NCBI GenBank assembly: GCA_016208915.1 | Contig: JACQXE010000088.1 | Span: 1 to 40,866 of the forward strand | Length of the DNA: 40,866 bases | Reading direction: 5' to 3' | DNA from: Nitrospirota bacterium | GTDB lineage: Bacteria; Nitrospirota; Thermodesulfovibrionia; Thermodesulfovibrionales; UBA1546 | Shown: piece by piece, positions 1-7,400 of the stretch | How positions within the stretch are numbered: position 1 is the first letter of the stretch | How the letters are laid out: the number at the start of each line of letters is the position of its first letter | Position numbers and translations under genes: made by a program | Notes under the pieces: generated by a model | Told to the model about the DNA's origin: nothing | What the model saw: the letters and a program-made list of their open reading frames with translations, nothing else | Database searches by the model: none

Positions 1-105
1 AGTGTTTTCGAATATATTGAAATGTTCTATAATCGGCAGAGGAGGCATTCAGCCCTGGGATACCGTTCACCGGTATCATTTGAGCTGGAGGCTATGGCAG
101 CCTAA
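1..105 (+). CDS. IS3-family transposase, C-terminal end (partial)
   Basis: Only the last 34 residues are present. They read through [24 protein letters not shown] and end AMAA. This is the signature tail of the DDE integrase core of IS3-family OrfB proteins (YN..R.H..LGY.SP..FE). The protein would cut and join IS ends during transposition. Its start, catalytic Asp residues and OrfA partner lie upstream of the window. The stop is followed by the IS terminal repeat. Confidence 0.85.
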   Translation, partial: SVFEYIEMFYNRQRRHSALGYRSPVSFELEAMAA

Positions 106-140
106 CTTAACTTAGTGTCCGTAAAAACGGGGGAAGATCA
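1..140 (+). mobile_element. Right end of an IS3-family-like insertion sequence (left part outside window)
   Basis: The window opens inside a transposase reading frame that stops at 105, followed by about 35 bp of terminal sequence ending in GATCA near 140. The short outer part (TGTCCGTAAAAACGGGGG, about 115-132) is the likely terminal inverted repeat, because IS3-type ends finish in CA. The left end cannot be seen, so the boundary is inferred. The IS end lies inside the C-terminal codons of the neighbouring minus-strand gene fragment. Confidence 0.7.
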
Positions 141-429
141 ATTCAGTGAAAGAGCCAAATGTTAATTTAGAAAAATCATCATAAAACTTTTTGCAATAAT
201 CTCTGATGGGTCTTTTATGCCAGCCCTTTCTCTGATTGGGGAATAAAGGGTCAAATTCATCACGGTAATTTTTTATTGAAGCGGGTTTTGAACCGATTGA
301 ATAGCCAAGTGTATTGAATGCTTCATTAAATCCTCTAAATCCAAGTGCACTTAATGCTTCTTCATCAAACTTTGATAAATAAAGTCCGACTAAAATTGAT
401 TTATCTCTTGTTGAAAAAGCATTTTTCAT
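112..429 (-). pseudogene. Probable restriction endonuclease, N-terminal fragment cut by an IS
   Basis: The frame gives 105 residues starting MKNAFSTRDKSILVGLYLSK. The last ten or so (ELIFPRFYGH) are encoded by the IS terminal repeat, so the native C-terminus is gone. The start codon lies 11 nt after the stop of a C5-cytosine methyltransferase on the same strand, an arrangement typical of a type II restriction-modification operon. That context, not a recognised catalytic motif, is the reason for the call. No PD-(D/E)XK or HNH motif is visible in what remains, so the fragment is unlikely to be active. The family is not identified. Confidence 0.55.
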
Positions 430-440
430 TTACGAATACC

Positions 441-1310
441 TCAAGCAGCAATTTTGTATGTGTCTGGAAATCCCTGCAAGCGCAACATTTCACGCGGCGC
501 AAGTCTCCGCTCGCCATTAACCAATAAATAATTGTATGAAGCTCCGGCGCGTAAAGCGCAGGAAAAAGGATATGCGCTGATATGGCCCGCCTTATTTTCG
601 TGCCATATTGTCGGCTCTTTTGTAGGTTTGTGCTTTTTCAGTCGATTCTTTCTTATGTATGCGGAAGCATAGTATTGTTCAGGCACATTCTCTTCTAAAA
701 TATCCTTTAGCGGAGTCATCGGTACGCCACCTTTCGGCCAATCAAAGGAACAGGCTTTCTTAAATCCTATAATAAAAATGCGCTCTCTTTTTTGGGGAAG
801 TCCAAAATCTAAAGCATTAAAGATTCTAAAGTCAGCATGATAGCCTAAGTCTCTTAAAGCTGCCATGATGCGCTTAAGCGTTTTGCCGTTGTTATGGCCT
901 GCAAATAATTTGACGTTTTCCAGCACAAATGCTTTTGGTTTTTTTGCTTCAAGTATGCGGGCGATCTCAAAGAAAAGAGTGCCGCGAGTGTCTTCAAAAC
1001 CTTTTCTATGTCCGATTATGCTAAATGGCTGGCATGGAAAACCAGCAAGAAGAATATCATGGTCAGGTATGTCCTCAGCTTTGACAGTCGTAATGTCGCC
1101 CGCTGGCTTTTCGCCGAAGTTTATCTCATATGCTCTTTGACAATCCTCGTCAATATCGCTCGAAAAAACGCACTTCGCAGGAACACCTAATTCAGAGGAT
1201 ATTTGTTCAGCCGCCACGCGAAAGCCGCCAATGCCGCAAAATAAATCAATAAATCGAATTGCTTTGCCGTTTTTACCGTTACGATTTGCCATGTTGCTAT
1301 AGCTTACCAT
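441..1310 (-). CDS. C5-cytosine DNA methyltransferase, C-terminally short (no motif X)
   Basis: The protein is 289 residues and would transfer a methyl group from S-adenosylmethionine to C5 of cytosine in DNA. Conserved motifs appear in order: motif I FIDLFCGIGGFR near residue 20, motif IV GFPCQPFS with the catalytic Cys near residue 93, motif VI FVLENVK, motif VIII QKRERIFIIGF, and motif IX-like REMLRLQGFPDTYK. The usual C-terminal motif X (QxGNxV), which helps close the SAM pocket, is missing: the frame stops right after DTYKIAA, and the other frames do not supply it. No motif X is seen at the N-terminus either. The protein is short for the family (about 320-400 residues). It may start at the second Met (1292). 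The locus looks like a decaying restriction-modification system. Confidence 0.88.
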   Translation of the reverse strand: MVSYSNMANRNGKNGKAIRFIDLFCGIGGFRVAAEQISSELGVPAKCVFSSDIDEDCQRAYEINFGEKPAGDITTVKAEDIPDHDILLAGFPCQPFSIIGHRKGFEDTRGTLFFEIARILEAKKPKAFVLENVKLFAGHNNGKTLKRIMAALRDLGYHADFRIFNALDFGLPQKRERIFIIGFKKACSFDWPKGGVPMTPLKDILEENVPEQYYASAYIRKNRLKKHKPTKEPTIWHENKAGHISAYPFSCALRAGASYNYLLVNGERRLAPREMLRLQGFPDTYKIAA

Positions 1311-1470
1311 TATCGGCGGAGGGTCTTCAATTGCCTTTAATTTTGTCGTTATTATTTATGCACAACGCTCAGGATGAGGCGCACGGAGATAACATAAAAT
1401 GAAAAACAAACAAGGTTTATACCGTGTCGCCTCGAACCTGTTGTTGCACGATTTATCTATAGTTCTAAAA

Positions 1471-1543
1471 AAAAGAGGGACACATCCCACATTATTTTCG
1501 AAAACTCTGCATCATGCATTAATGAGGGATGTGTCCCTCTTTT
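1471..1543. repeat. REPIN-like palindrome with GGGACACATCCC arms
   Basis: Two perfect 18-bp inverted arms (1471-1488 and 1526-1543) read AAAAGAGGGACACATCCC and its complement, separated by a 37-bp spacer. The same GGGACACATCCC core recurs three times near 13.2-13.4 kb. Paired short palindromes of this kind are typical of REP/REPIN elements mobilised in trans by RAYT transposases. No such transposase is in the window. The element lies between two minus-strand genes. Confidence 0.7.
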
Positions 1544-1592
1544 CTCCTCTTTTCTACATTCAAGTGCATCCGATAGATGCTGTTATTTTCTA

Positions 1593-2501
1593 TCATTTTT
1601 TTACTTTGCTTATTATTTTATTTATCCAAGATTCTGTTGAATATTTTTCACTTGCAGACTCATCACTTCCTCGTAGAATACTTACAATCACAACAAAATC
1701 ACTTTTGAGAAATCTTTTGCTAAGTTTTTTCCAATGTCTAGATAAGTACCATGCAGCACCCGAAGTGCCCCACTCACCGATTCCTGCACACACAATCAAA
1801 GAATAATTATTAAAATGTGGGTTCTTGATCTTTAAAATAATACCAACATCATGTCTGTTGTCAGGCTTAAAAGATAGTCCGTTCTTTAGTTCTATAACTC
1901 CATTAATATCTTCTTTAAATAAGTTGTTTGCAATATGGTGCTTTATATCATCTGTTTTTATGTTTGATGCAGAACTTCCCAAGTTGATAAAAGTATCTTC
2001 CCATTTTGAAGCAACTTCTTCATCAGAAAAAGCTCCAACCCCTCTTTTAAAATAAGGTGATAACTTCTCTATTAAATAACTTGAAGCACGAGCAGAACAA
2101 TATCCCATTAATCGTTCAAAAGCTCCTTGCATTGCTGTATAGTGATTATCAGGGAAGGTTTTATAAAATCTATTAGTATTATGAGGTACAAAAATTCCAC
2201 TTAATTTTTTTTGTGAATCTTCAGGTAGCAGTCTTATATCACGATATGTATCCAACGTTATATTTAGTCTCCCAATTTCTACAGATTTCCTACCAAAAAG
2301 ACACCGTAGCCAAAGAAAGTCAAGCCCAGCCAACGAACGAATCTTGTCCCAATTAAGACCAACTACGAATATGATAGTACCAGCAATTAGGTTTATTAAA
2401 AGATCAGGCACTATATTATCTGAGGGATATCCCACGTATGGCAGGATATAAGTAAGACTAAAAGCAATAAGAAATAATAAAACTATAGTAATAAGCCACA
2501 T
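1593..2501 (-). CDS. Membrane-anchored protein of unknown function
   Basis: The protein is 302 residues. Two hydrophobic segments lie at the N-terminus (about residues 3-22 and 33-50), followed by a soluble part of about 250 residues. The soluble part holds a Gly/Ser-rich stretch (FINLGSSASN) and a conserved-looking sequence VCAGIGEWGTSGAAWYLSRHW near residue 240, preceded by KIKNP. These features suggest a nucleotide- or ligand-binding fold facing the cytoplasm, but I cannot assign a family. It stands upstream of a restriction-modification remnant on the same strand, separated from it by a REPIN-like palindrome. A role as a membrane effector in defence is possible from the neighbourhood only. 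Confidence 0.6.
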   Translation of the reverse strand: MWLITIVLLFLIAFSLTYILPYVGYPSDNIVPDLLINLIAGTIIFVVGLNWDKIRSLAGLDFLWLRCLFGRKSVEIGRLNITLDTYRDIRLLPEDSQKKLSGIFVPHNTNRFYKTFPDNHYTAMQGAFERLMGYCSARASSYLIEKLSPYFKRGVGAFSDEEVASKWEDTFINLGSSASNIKTDDIKHHIANNLFKEDINGVIELKNGLSFKPDNRHDVGIILKIKNPHFNNYSLIVCAGIGEWGTSGAAWYLSRHWKKLSKRFLKSDFVVIVSILRGSDESASEKYSTESWINKIISKVKK

Positions 2502-2857
2502 TCGTTATCTCAGTTCTTTACATCTAACTATACGAACTTCCGGTTTATTGTGTACATGAGAAAATATAACACAAAAAGAACAGGTAAAGAAAAAAAATTT
2601 CAATAAAAACAATGAAACAATTTAATGGCATTTCGTATTTTGCGGTAATATGGCATAAAAGCAAAGTTCGTATATCATAGGAAATTTGTCATTGCTGTTT
2701 TTGGAGTATGCTTCACAGACTATCATGGTGCGTGATGAGTGTAGCAAATTTGTAGCAGAAGGCATCTGATTTTAATAAGCGATTGAGATTATCGAAAGCA
2801 ATCAGGTAAACTTTAGGCGATGGAAATTCTAAAACATTCAGGCGATACGGGATAAAG
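2502..2857. other. 356-bp non-coding stretch with a TGTAGCA repeat
   Basis: No gene-like frame is visible. The only structure I see is a 35-bp sequence at 2740-2774 holding two 11-bp units (TGTAGCAAATT, TGTAGCAGAAG) followed by GCATCTGATTTTA. It recurs with one mismatch at 3374-3408, on the other side of the next two genes. The rest is A/T-rich and may hold promoters for the genes on either side. Confidence 0.6.
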
Positions 2858-3094
2858 ATGGAAAATACAACGCCCTATTTTAGAAATGAGATTTTAAGGA
2901 AAAGACCTTATCTCACAATTGAGATGTGTAGAAGAGTAATCGGAAATCCATTGAAAAAAGAAACCCAACCTGACAGGAGAATAAGGTTTTGGGGTAAAAT
3001 AGAAGAAATGGGGAATAAGTACATTAGGGTTGTTACTCTTGAGGATGGCATTACGATACATAATGCTTTTCTTGATAGAGGATTCAAACCGTAA
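2858..3094 (+). CDS. DUF4258-like small protein, putative toxin partner
   Basis: The product is 78 residues with the pattern RPYLTIEMCRRVIGNP, then a basic RRIRFWGKI strand, then IRVVTLEDGITIHNAF. This resembles DUF4258-type small proteins, which share a BrnT/RelE-like layout (helix with a conserved Arg, then beta strands ending in T.hNA). It is followed 17 nt later by a DUF2283 gene, a pairing found in toxin-antitoxin-like modules. A poor ribosome site precedes the ATG. Function is not proven. The pair is bracketed by 35-bp direct repeats. Confidence 0.65.
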   Translation: MENTTPYFRNEILRKRPYLTIEMCRRVIGNPLKKETQPDRRIRFWGKIEEMGNKYIRVVTLEDGITIHNAFLDRGFKP

Positions 3095-3111
3095 AGAAGG
3101 AGGAGAAGGTT

Positions 3112-3336
3112 ATGAAGATGAAATATTACGAAGACACAGATTCCCTTTATATTGACCTTAGTGAAAAAACGAGCAAAGAGTCTCTGGAAATTGCACCGGG
3201 CATAGTAGTAGATTTTGATGAAAATAACAATATTGTGGGTATAGATATAGACCATGCAAGTAAAATTCTTAGTCTTTCTGAATTGGAGATTGATAGTATC
3301 CCTGCAAAAAAGCTCATATTAGCCGCTACAGGTTAG
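3112..3336 (+). CDS. DUF2283 domain protein, putative antitoxin partner
   Basis: The product is 74 residues and shows the DUF2283 signature: MKYYEDTDSLYIDLSE at the N-terminus, then APGIVVDFDENNNIVGIDID in the middle, ending in LEIDSIP. A strong ribosome site (AAGGAGGAGAAGG) sits just before the start. DUF2283 proteins are small, acidic and commonly encoded directly after DUF4258-like genes, so an antitoxin-like role is inferred from gene order. The stop is followed 20 nt later by the iterated TGTAGCA repeat. Confidence 0.82.
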   Translation: MKMKYYEDTDSLYIDLSEKTSKESLEIAPGIVVDFDENNNIVGIDIDHASKILSLSELEIDSIPAKKLILAATG

Positions 3337-3356
3337 ATGTGCTTAAAATCCAACAA

Positions 3357-3429
3357 AAACACTGTAGTAAAAATGTAGCAAATTTGTAGCAGAAAGCATC
3401 TGATTTTACATAATCTACAGAAAATATCA
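3357..3429 (+). repeat. Iterated 11-bp repeat plus 40-bp conserved tail, copy 1
   Basis: Three head-to-tail 11-bp units (TGTAGTAAAAA, TGTAGCAAATT, TGTAGCAGAAA) are followed by GCATCTGATTTTACATAATC and TACAGAAAATATCA. The first 35 nt of the core (3374-3408) match 2740-2774 with a single mismatch. The whole block reappears inverted at 12519-12580, missing one 11-bp unit. Iterated short direct repeats of this sort resemble arm-type binding sites of tyrosine recombinases, but no integrase gene is present. Confidence 0.75.
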
Positions 3430-3514
3430 GAAAGTATAGAGGGTCAATTTATCTTTTCAATTCAATCCCTTAACTAAATATCCAGACCAGAAGCCCTTTT
3501 ACGAAAAATGACTC

Positions 3515-4765
3515 CTAAAGACCCTCGTTGCTATGGAAGATGCCATTGCCTGCCTGTCTGAAATTCTTCTCCCTTCTAATCAAGTCCCCTTCCCTCACCC
3601 AATCAGGAACAGGGATAAATACAATATCCTCATTTCGTGCCGAGCTAATGACTGTTCCCTCGATATCTTTCATGGACTCTATATCAAAAAGCTGTTCTTC
3701 AAGTCCGGGCGTAAGGTATTCAATCCTGTCTCCAACAGCCAACCTATTCCTCAATCCAATCTTTGCGGTACAGTTATTTACCTCAAGCACAACCCCGACA
3801 AGCTTATGGCTCATCCTGTACGATTCACCGTCAAAATTGTAGTCGTCATCAGGCTGCTTTCCAAAAAACATCCCTGTTGTATAGCCCCTGCTGCTGAACA
3901 TGGAAAGCTCCTTAAGCCATCTCGGATTAGCCTTAAAGTCACTGTCTGATATTGAATCTATGGCTTCTCGGTAAACCTTCACAACCCCTGCAACATAATT
4001 TATACCCTTCATCCTGCCTTCGATCTTAAAGCTGTCTATCCCTGCATCAACAAGCTGCGGTAAGTGTTGAATCATGCAGAGATCTTTCGAGCTCATAAGA
4101 TATGTTCCTCTGTCATCCTCGAATACAGGGAAATATTCACCCTGCCTTTTTTCCTCCATCAGCGTATAGTTCCACCTGCAGGAGTTCGTGCATTCACCTG
4201 TATTCCCGCTTCTTTGGGCAAGAAAGCTGCTTATATAGCACCGGCCTGAATATGAGATGCAAATAGAACCATGCACAAACACCTCAAGTTCAGCTTTTGT
4301 TTTTTTACGTATATCTTTTATTTCATCAATCGACAGCTCTCTCGAAAGGACAAGCCTCTTTGCACCGAGCCCTTCCCAGAATCTTGCAGCCTCTGAGTTT
4401 GTGATATTTGCCTGAGTGCTTATGTGGATATTTATTTCAGGAGCCTTTTTTCTGAACATGGCAAATATACCCGGGTCGGAGAGTATGACAGCATCAGGGC
4501 TGACATCATTCAAAAACTCTATGTGCTTTTCTATCTCAGAAATGTCCCTGTTATGAGGGAATATGTTGACAGTAATGTATGCTTTTTTGCCATGCTCATG
4601 CGCATACCTCACAGCTTCTTTCAGTTCATCAGGATTAAAGTTTCCGGCCTTTCCTCTCAAACTGAATCTTGAGTCTCCAAGATAGACAGCATCAGCGCCA
4701 TAATGAATGGCTGTTTTCAGTTTTTCAAAATCACCTGCTGGTGCCAGTAGTTCAGGTTTTTTCAT
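3515..4765 (-). CDS. U32 family peptidase-like protein (YegQ/TrhP type)
   Basis: The protein is 416 residues and begins MKKPELLAPAGDFEKLK, the standard U32/COG0826 opening (TIM-barrel domain). The U32 signature lies at residues 161-180 (EVFVHGSICISYSGRC). Cys169, 176, 192 and 196 match the cysteine set expected to hold an iron-sulfur cluster. A smaller beta domain fills the last 90 residues. In E. coli the related TrhP (YegQ, 453 residues) acts in prephenate-dependent 5-hydroxylation of U34 in tRNA rather than as a peptidase, so the tRNA role is the better guess. A TAGAAT box sits 5 nt before the ATG and there is no Shine-Dalgarno, so the mRNA may be leaderless. Confidence 0.92.
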   Translation of the reverse strand: MKKPELLAPAGDFEKLKTAIHYGADAVYLGDSRFSLRGKAGNFNPDELKEAVRYAHEHGKKAYITVNIFPHNRDISEIEKHIEFLNDVSPDAVILSDPGIFAMFRKKAPEINIHISTQANITNSEAARFWEGLGAKRLVLSRELSIDEIKDIRKKTKAELEVFVHGSICISYSGRCYISSFLAQRSGNTGECTNSCRWNYTLMEEKRQGEYFPVFEDDRGTYLMSSKDLCMIQHLPQLVDAGIDSFKIEGRMKGINYVAGVVKVYREAIDSISDSDFKANPRWLKELSMFSSRGYTTGMFFGKQPDDDYNFDGESYRMSHKLVGVVLEVNNCTAKIGLRNRLAVGDRIEYLTPGLEEQLFDIESMKDIEGTVISSARNEDIVFIPVPDWVREGDLIRREKNFRQAGNGIFHSNEGL

Positions 4766-4782
4766 AGGTTATTCTAATCCCA

Positions 4783-4909
4783 CAGACAGGATATAGCATT
4801 TGAGCGGCTTATTTTGCCGATATTCCGCCAGTATAAATGTAAAATCAAGAGGCAAAATCCTCGGAGGTCGATACGACCGAGAATGAGCGAGAATGCTATA
4901 TCCTGTCTG
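4783..4909. repeat. Structured hairpin element, copy 1
   Basis: Perfect 18-bp arms (4783-4800 and 4892-4909, reading CAGACAGGATATAGCATT and its complement) enclose about 90 nt. Inside are two further stems: ATTTTGCC with GGCAAAAT, and a GGTCG-ATA-CGACC hairpin near 4867-4879. The inner parts GAGCGGC, ATCAAGAGGCAAAAT, CCTCGGAGGTCG and GAATGAGCGA recur in copy 2 at 15606-15742, and the ends recur in copy 3 at 22643-22735. It fills the whole gap between coaE and the U32 gene, so it would be transcribed if the two are co-transcribed. Confidence 0.85.
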
Positions 4910-4913
4910 AATC

Positions 4914-5936
4914 TTATTTGCTTAAAATCTCCTTTGCCTTTTTAATGTCTTTTTTAATCTGCATCTCCAATGCCTTTGCGCTGGAGAATTTTTTTTCATC
5001 GCGTATCCGCTTTAAAAAAAATACCTTCAGGGTTTTACCGAGAAGATTTTCAGTGAAATTCAATATATGAACCTCAAAACTTAATTCAGAAGCGCCGAAT
5101 GTCGGGTTTTTCCCGATATTTGCAACACCGTTGACTCTTGGCCCTTTACCCTTAGCAACAGAGACCTTTACTGCATAAACACCTTCCTTAGGGCAATAAC
5201 CCTTGAATGAAATATTTGCAGTTGGTGTGTGAAGAATTTTTTCTCCCCTTCCCGCGCCCTTAATAACCTTACCCTCAATGGAGAATGGCTTTTCAAGGAT
5301 TTTTGCAGCTTTGTCCACCTTTCCTTCAAGAATAAGTTTTTTGGCCTTTGTTTCTTTCAAAAGTTCTTTATAAACCGCCTGTACCTGCTTTTTTGTCTTA
5401 TCAGGAGTCCTGCTGTTGTCAATGCTGTAATCAGCCTTTTTAATCTTTTCTATTATCGAAAGCTGGCATCTCAGCCTCTGCCCTGCCACATCTGACGTTA
5501 TTCCATGCATTGCAAGCCTCTTTATTGCAGTCTTTTCATCTGAGAATACCGTAATTATCCATTCAAATCTATCCTCGTATTTTCGTTCGAATATCAAAGG
5601 CGCCTCAACGATGAAAACCTTATTCTTATTTTTTGCCTTTTCGGAAAGCTCACTAATCTTTTTAAAAACACGGGGGTGGATAACATCTTCTAATTTCAGT
5701 CTTAGCAGCTTATTCTTAAAAATCTTCTCTGCTACTTTTTCCTTATCGAGCCTGCCTGTCTCATCAAATACAGAAGAGCCGAAAAGTGACTTTATCTCAG
5801 ATATGACCTTATTTTCTCTCAGCAGCCCCCTTACGATCTTGTCTGCATCAACGGTAAACGCCCCAAGCTCTCTGAACATAGAAAGCACAGCGCTTTTACC
5901 CATTCCATAATTTCCTGTAAGTCCTACGATAAGCAT
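4914..5936 (-). CDS. coaE: Dephospho-CoA kinase fused to a riboflavin kinase domain
   Basis: The protein is 340 residues, against about 200 for normal CoaE. Residues 1-195 are dephospho-CoA kinase (last step of CoA synthesis, ATP-dependent 3'-phosphorylation): P-loop GLTGNYGMGKS at 5-15, VDAD at 29-32, and R..CQ....K...ADY.IDN near 155-174. Residues 218-338 match the C-terminal riboflavin kinase domain of RibF (riboflavin to FMN): TPTANI at 237-242, VANIGKNPTFG, EVHILNF with the expected catalytic Glu288, and RIRDEKKFSS. Even the RibF-type linker GKVDKAAKILEKPFSIEGKV is kept, while the FMN adenylyltransferase half is absent. TATAAT ends 5 nt before the ATG, with no Shine-Dalgarno. Both domains look intact. 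Confidence 0.93.
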   Translation of the reverse strand: MLIVGLTGNYGMGKSAVLSMFRELGAFTVDADKIVRGLLRENKVISEIKSLFGSSVFDETGRLDKEKVAEKIFKNKLLRLKLEDVIHPRVFKKISELSEKAKNKNKVFIVEAPLIFERKYEDRFEWIITVFSDEKTAIKRLAMHGITSDVAGQRLRCQLSIIEKIKKADYSIDNSRTPDKTKKQVQAVYKELLKETKAKKLILEGKVDKAAKILEKPFSIEGKVIKGAGRGEKILHTPTANISFKGYCPKEGVYAVKVSVAKGKGPRVNGVANIGKNPTFGASELSFEVHILNFTENLLGKTLKVFFLKRIRDEKKFSSAKALEMQIKKDIKKAKEILSK

Positions 5937-5941
5937 AGATT

Positions 5942-5947
5942 ATTATA
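5942..5947 (-). promoter_or_regulatory. coaE -10 box adjacent to start codon
   Basis: A consensus TATAAT on the minus strand ends 5 nt upstream of the coaE ATG. Transcription would then begin at or within a base or two of the start codon. No clear -35 is seen. Confidence 0.5.
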
Positions 5948-5967
5948 CATCAGTGTCTTTTCAGGTG

Positions 5968-5997
5968 TTGACATAAAAAAACAGAATCCCAGATACT
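5968..5997 (+). promoter_or_regulatory. Candidate sigma-70 promoter for purE
   Basis: TTGACA at 5968-5973 is followed after 18 nt by GATACT at 5992-5997. This gives a 5' leader of about 30 nt containing the purE ribosome site. The spacing and the perfect -35 support it; the -10 is weak at its first base. Confidence 0.45.
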
Positions 5998-6034
5998 ATA
6001 TCTGTGTAATCAAAATCTTTAAATAGGGGGATTC

Positions 6035-6544
6035 ATGAAACCAAAGGTTTTAATAGTAATGGGAAGTGATTCTGACCTGCCAATAATGGAAGAGGCAAGT
6101 AAGCTGCTGGCTGAATTCGGAATACCTAACGAGATGACAATATCCTCTGCGCATCGCTCTCCAGACAGAACAATCGAACTCATTAGAAAGGCTGAAAAAA
6201 ACAGCGTAGAAGTTATTATTGCAGGAGCCGGGGCAGCAGCGCATCTTGCAGGCGCCATAGCGTCCCAGACAATATTGCCTGTAATCGGAGTTCCGATAAA
6301 CTCGTCTCCTCTTCAGGGCTTTGATTCTCTGCTTTCAACTGTCCAGATGCCCCCGGGTGTGCCTGTTGCTACAATGGCGATTGGAAAATCAGGCGCAAAA
6401 AATGCGGCTATATTTGCAGCACAGGTTATTGCCAGAAAAGACGCAAAGATAGCTAAGAAATTAAAAGATTACAAAAAGAAGATGGCTTATGAGGTTGAAA
6501 AAAAAGCAAAGGCGCTGAGCAATCACCGGCAGGGCAAGGGATAG
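6035..6544 (+). CDS. purE: N5-carboxyaminoimidazole ribonucleotide mutase
   Basis: The product is 169 residues, the usual size for class I PurE. It converts N5-CAIR to CAIR in de novo purine synthesis. The family hallmarks are clear: MGSDSD at 9-14, SSAHRSP at 37-43 with the proton-transfer His40, AGAGAAAHLAG in the middle and PVIGVPINSS further on. An AGGGGG ribosome site lies 5 nt before the ATG. Only 5 nt separate it from the DUF89 gene downstream, so the two are probably co-transcribed. The partner purK is not in the window. Confidence 0.96.
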   Translation: MKPKVLIVMGSDSDLPIMEEASKLLAEFGIPNEMTISSAHRSPDRTIELIRKAEKNSVEVIIAGAGAAAHLAGAIASQTILPVIGVPINSSPLQGFDSLLSTVQMPPGVPVATMAIGKSGAKNAAIFAAQVIARKDAKIAKKLKDYKKKMAYEVEKKAKALSNHRQGKG

Positions 6545-6549
6545 ATATT

Positions 6550-7395
6550 ATGAAGGTACACTTGGACTGTTATCCTTGCTTTGTCAGGCAGACGATCATT
6601 GCTCTCAGGCTCGGGACAAAAGACGACAAGCAGAGAGAGAATATTCTTAAACAGATAATCAATAGCATCGTGAACTATGACACATCAAAGACCCCTGCGC
6701 ATGCGACAACATTTCTGCACAGGGATATCCGCAATCTCCTCGGCAGGGATCCGTTCAGGGATATCAAGACCGAATATAATCAGCTCGCCCTCGGTCTTTA
6801 TCCATTTTTGAAAGAGAGAGTTGAAAAAAGTCCTGACCCATTATGGACAGCAGTTAGGCTTGCAATTGCAGGTAATGTTATAGACTTTGGCATATTCACA
6901 TCAGTTGACATCGAAGGGACAGTTGAAAGGGCGTTGACAACCCACATAACCGTAGACGACTATGCAGTCTTTAAGGATGAAATCTTAGAAGCAGAAGAGA
7001 TACTCTACCTGCTTGATAATGCAGGTGAGATCGTTTTTGACAGGATTCTTATTGAGACACTTGCTATGCTCGGGAAGAAAGTAACTGCAGTGGTAAAGGG
7101 TCTGGCTATAATCAATGATTCTACGATTGAAGACGCCCGTGAAACAAAGCTGACAGATATATGCAACGTAATAGATAACGGTTCAGATGCTGTTGGAACA
7201 ATTCTTGAGTGGGCGTCAAATGATTTCCGGAACGTGTTCAGTCGGGCAGGGCTTGTAGTCAGCAAAGGGCAGGGAAATTTTGAAACACTGCTTGGTTCAG
7301 AAAAGAGAATATTCTTCCTCTTTCAGTCCAAATGCGATGTAGTTTCGAAAGAACTAGGACTATCTAAAGGGTCAATGCTTCTGAAAAAATCCTAA
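6550..7395 (+). CDS. DUF89 / ARMT1-like metal-dependent phosphatase-like protein
   Basis: The product is 281 residues and opens MKVHLDCYPCFVRQ, typical of the stand-alone prokaryotic DUF89 (COG1578) group. Other family motifs are YLLDNAGEIVFD near residue 155, with the metal-binding Asp-Asn pair, the VVKG..IINDST segment that follows, and SKGQGNFETL near residue 240. DUF89 members studied elsewhere are Mn/Ni/Co-dependent phosphatases that remove damaged or surplus sugar-phosphate metabolites. Its tight spacing after purE suggests co-expression but does not reveal the substrate. The C-terminus ends cleanly next to a convergent RRM gene. Confidence 0.9.
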   Translation: MKVHLDCYPCFVRQTIIALRLGTKDDKQRENILKQIINSIVNYDTSKTPAHATTFLHRDIRNLLGRDPFRDIKTEYNQLALGLYPFLKERVEKSPDPLWTAVRLAIAGNVIDFGIFTSVDIEGTVERALTTHITVDDYAVFKDEILEAEEILYLLDNAGEIVFDRILIETLAMLGKKVTAVVKGLAIINDSTIEDARETKLTDICNVIDNGSDAVGTILEWASNDFRNVFSRAGLVVSKGQGNFETLLGSEKRIFFLFQSKCDVVSKELGLSKGSMLLKKS

Positions 7396-7400
7396 TCTGT

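Noticed and set aside
1399-1806. 135-codon plus-strand frame
   Set aside because: It runs through the REPIN-like palindrome and then antisense through the membrane protein gene; no ribosome site or motif.
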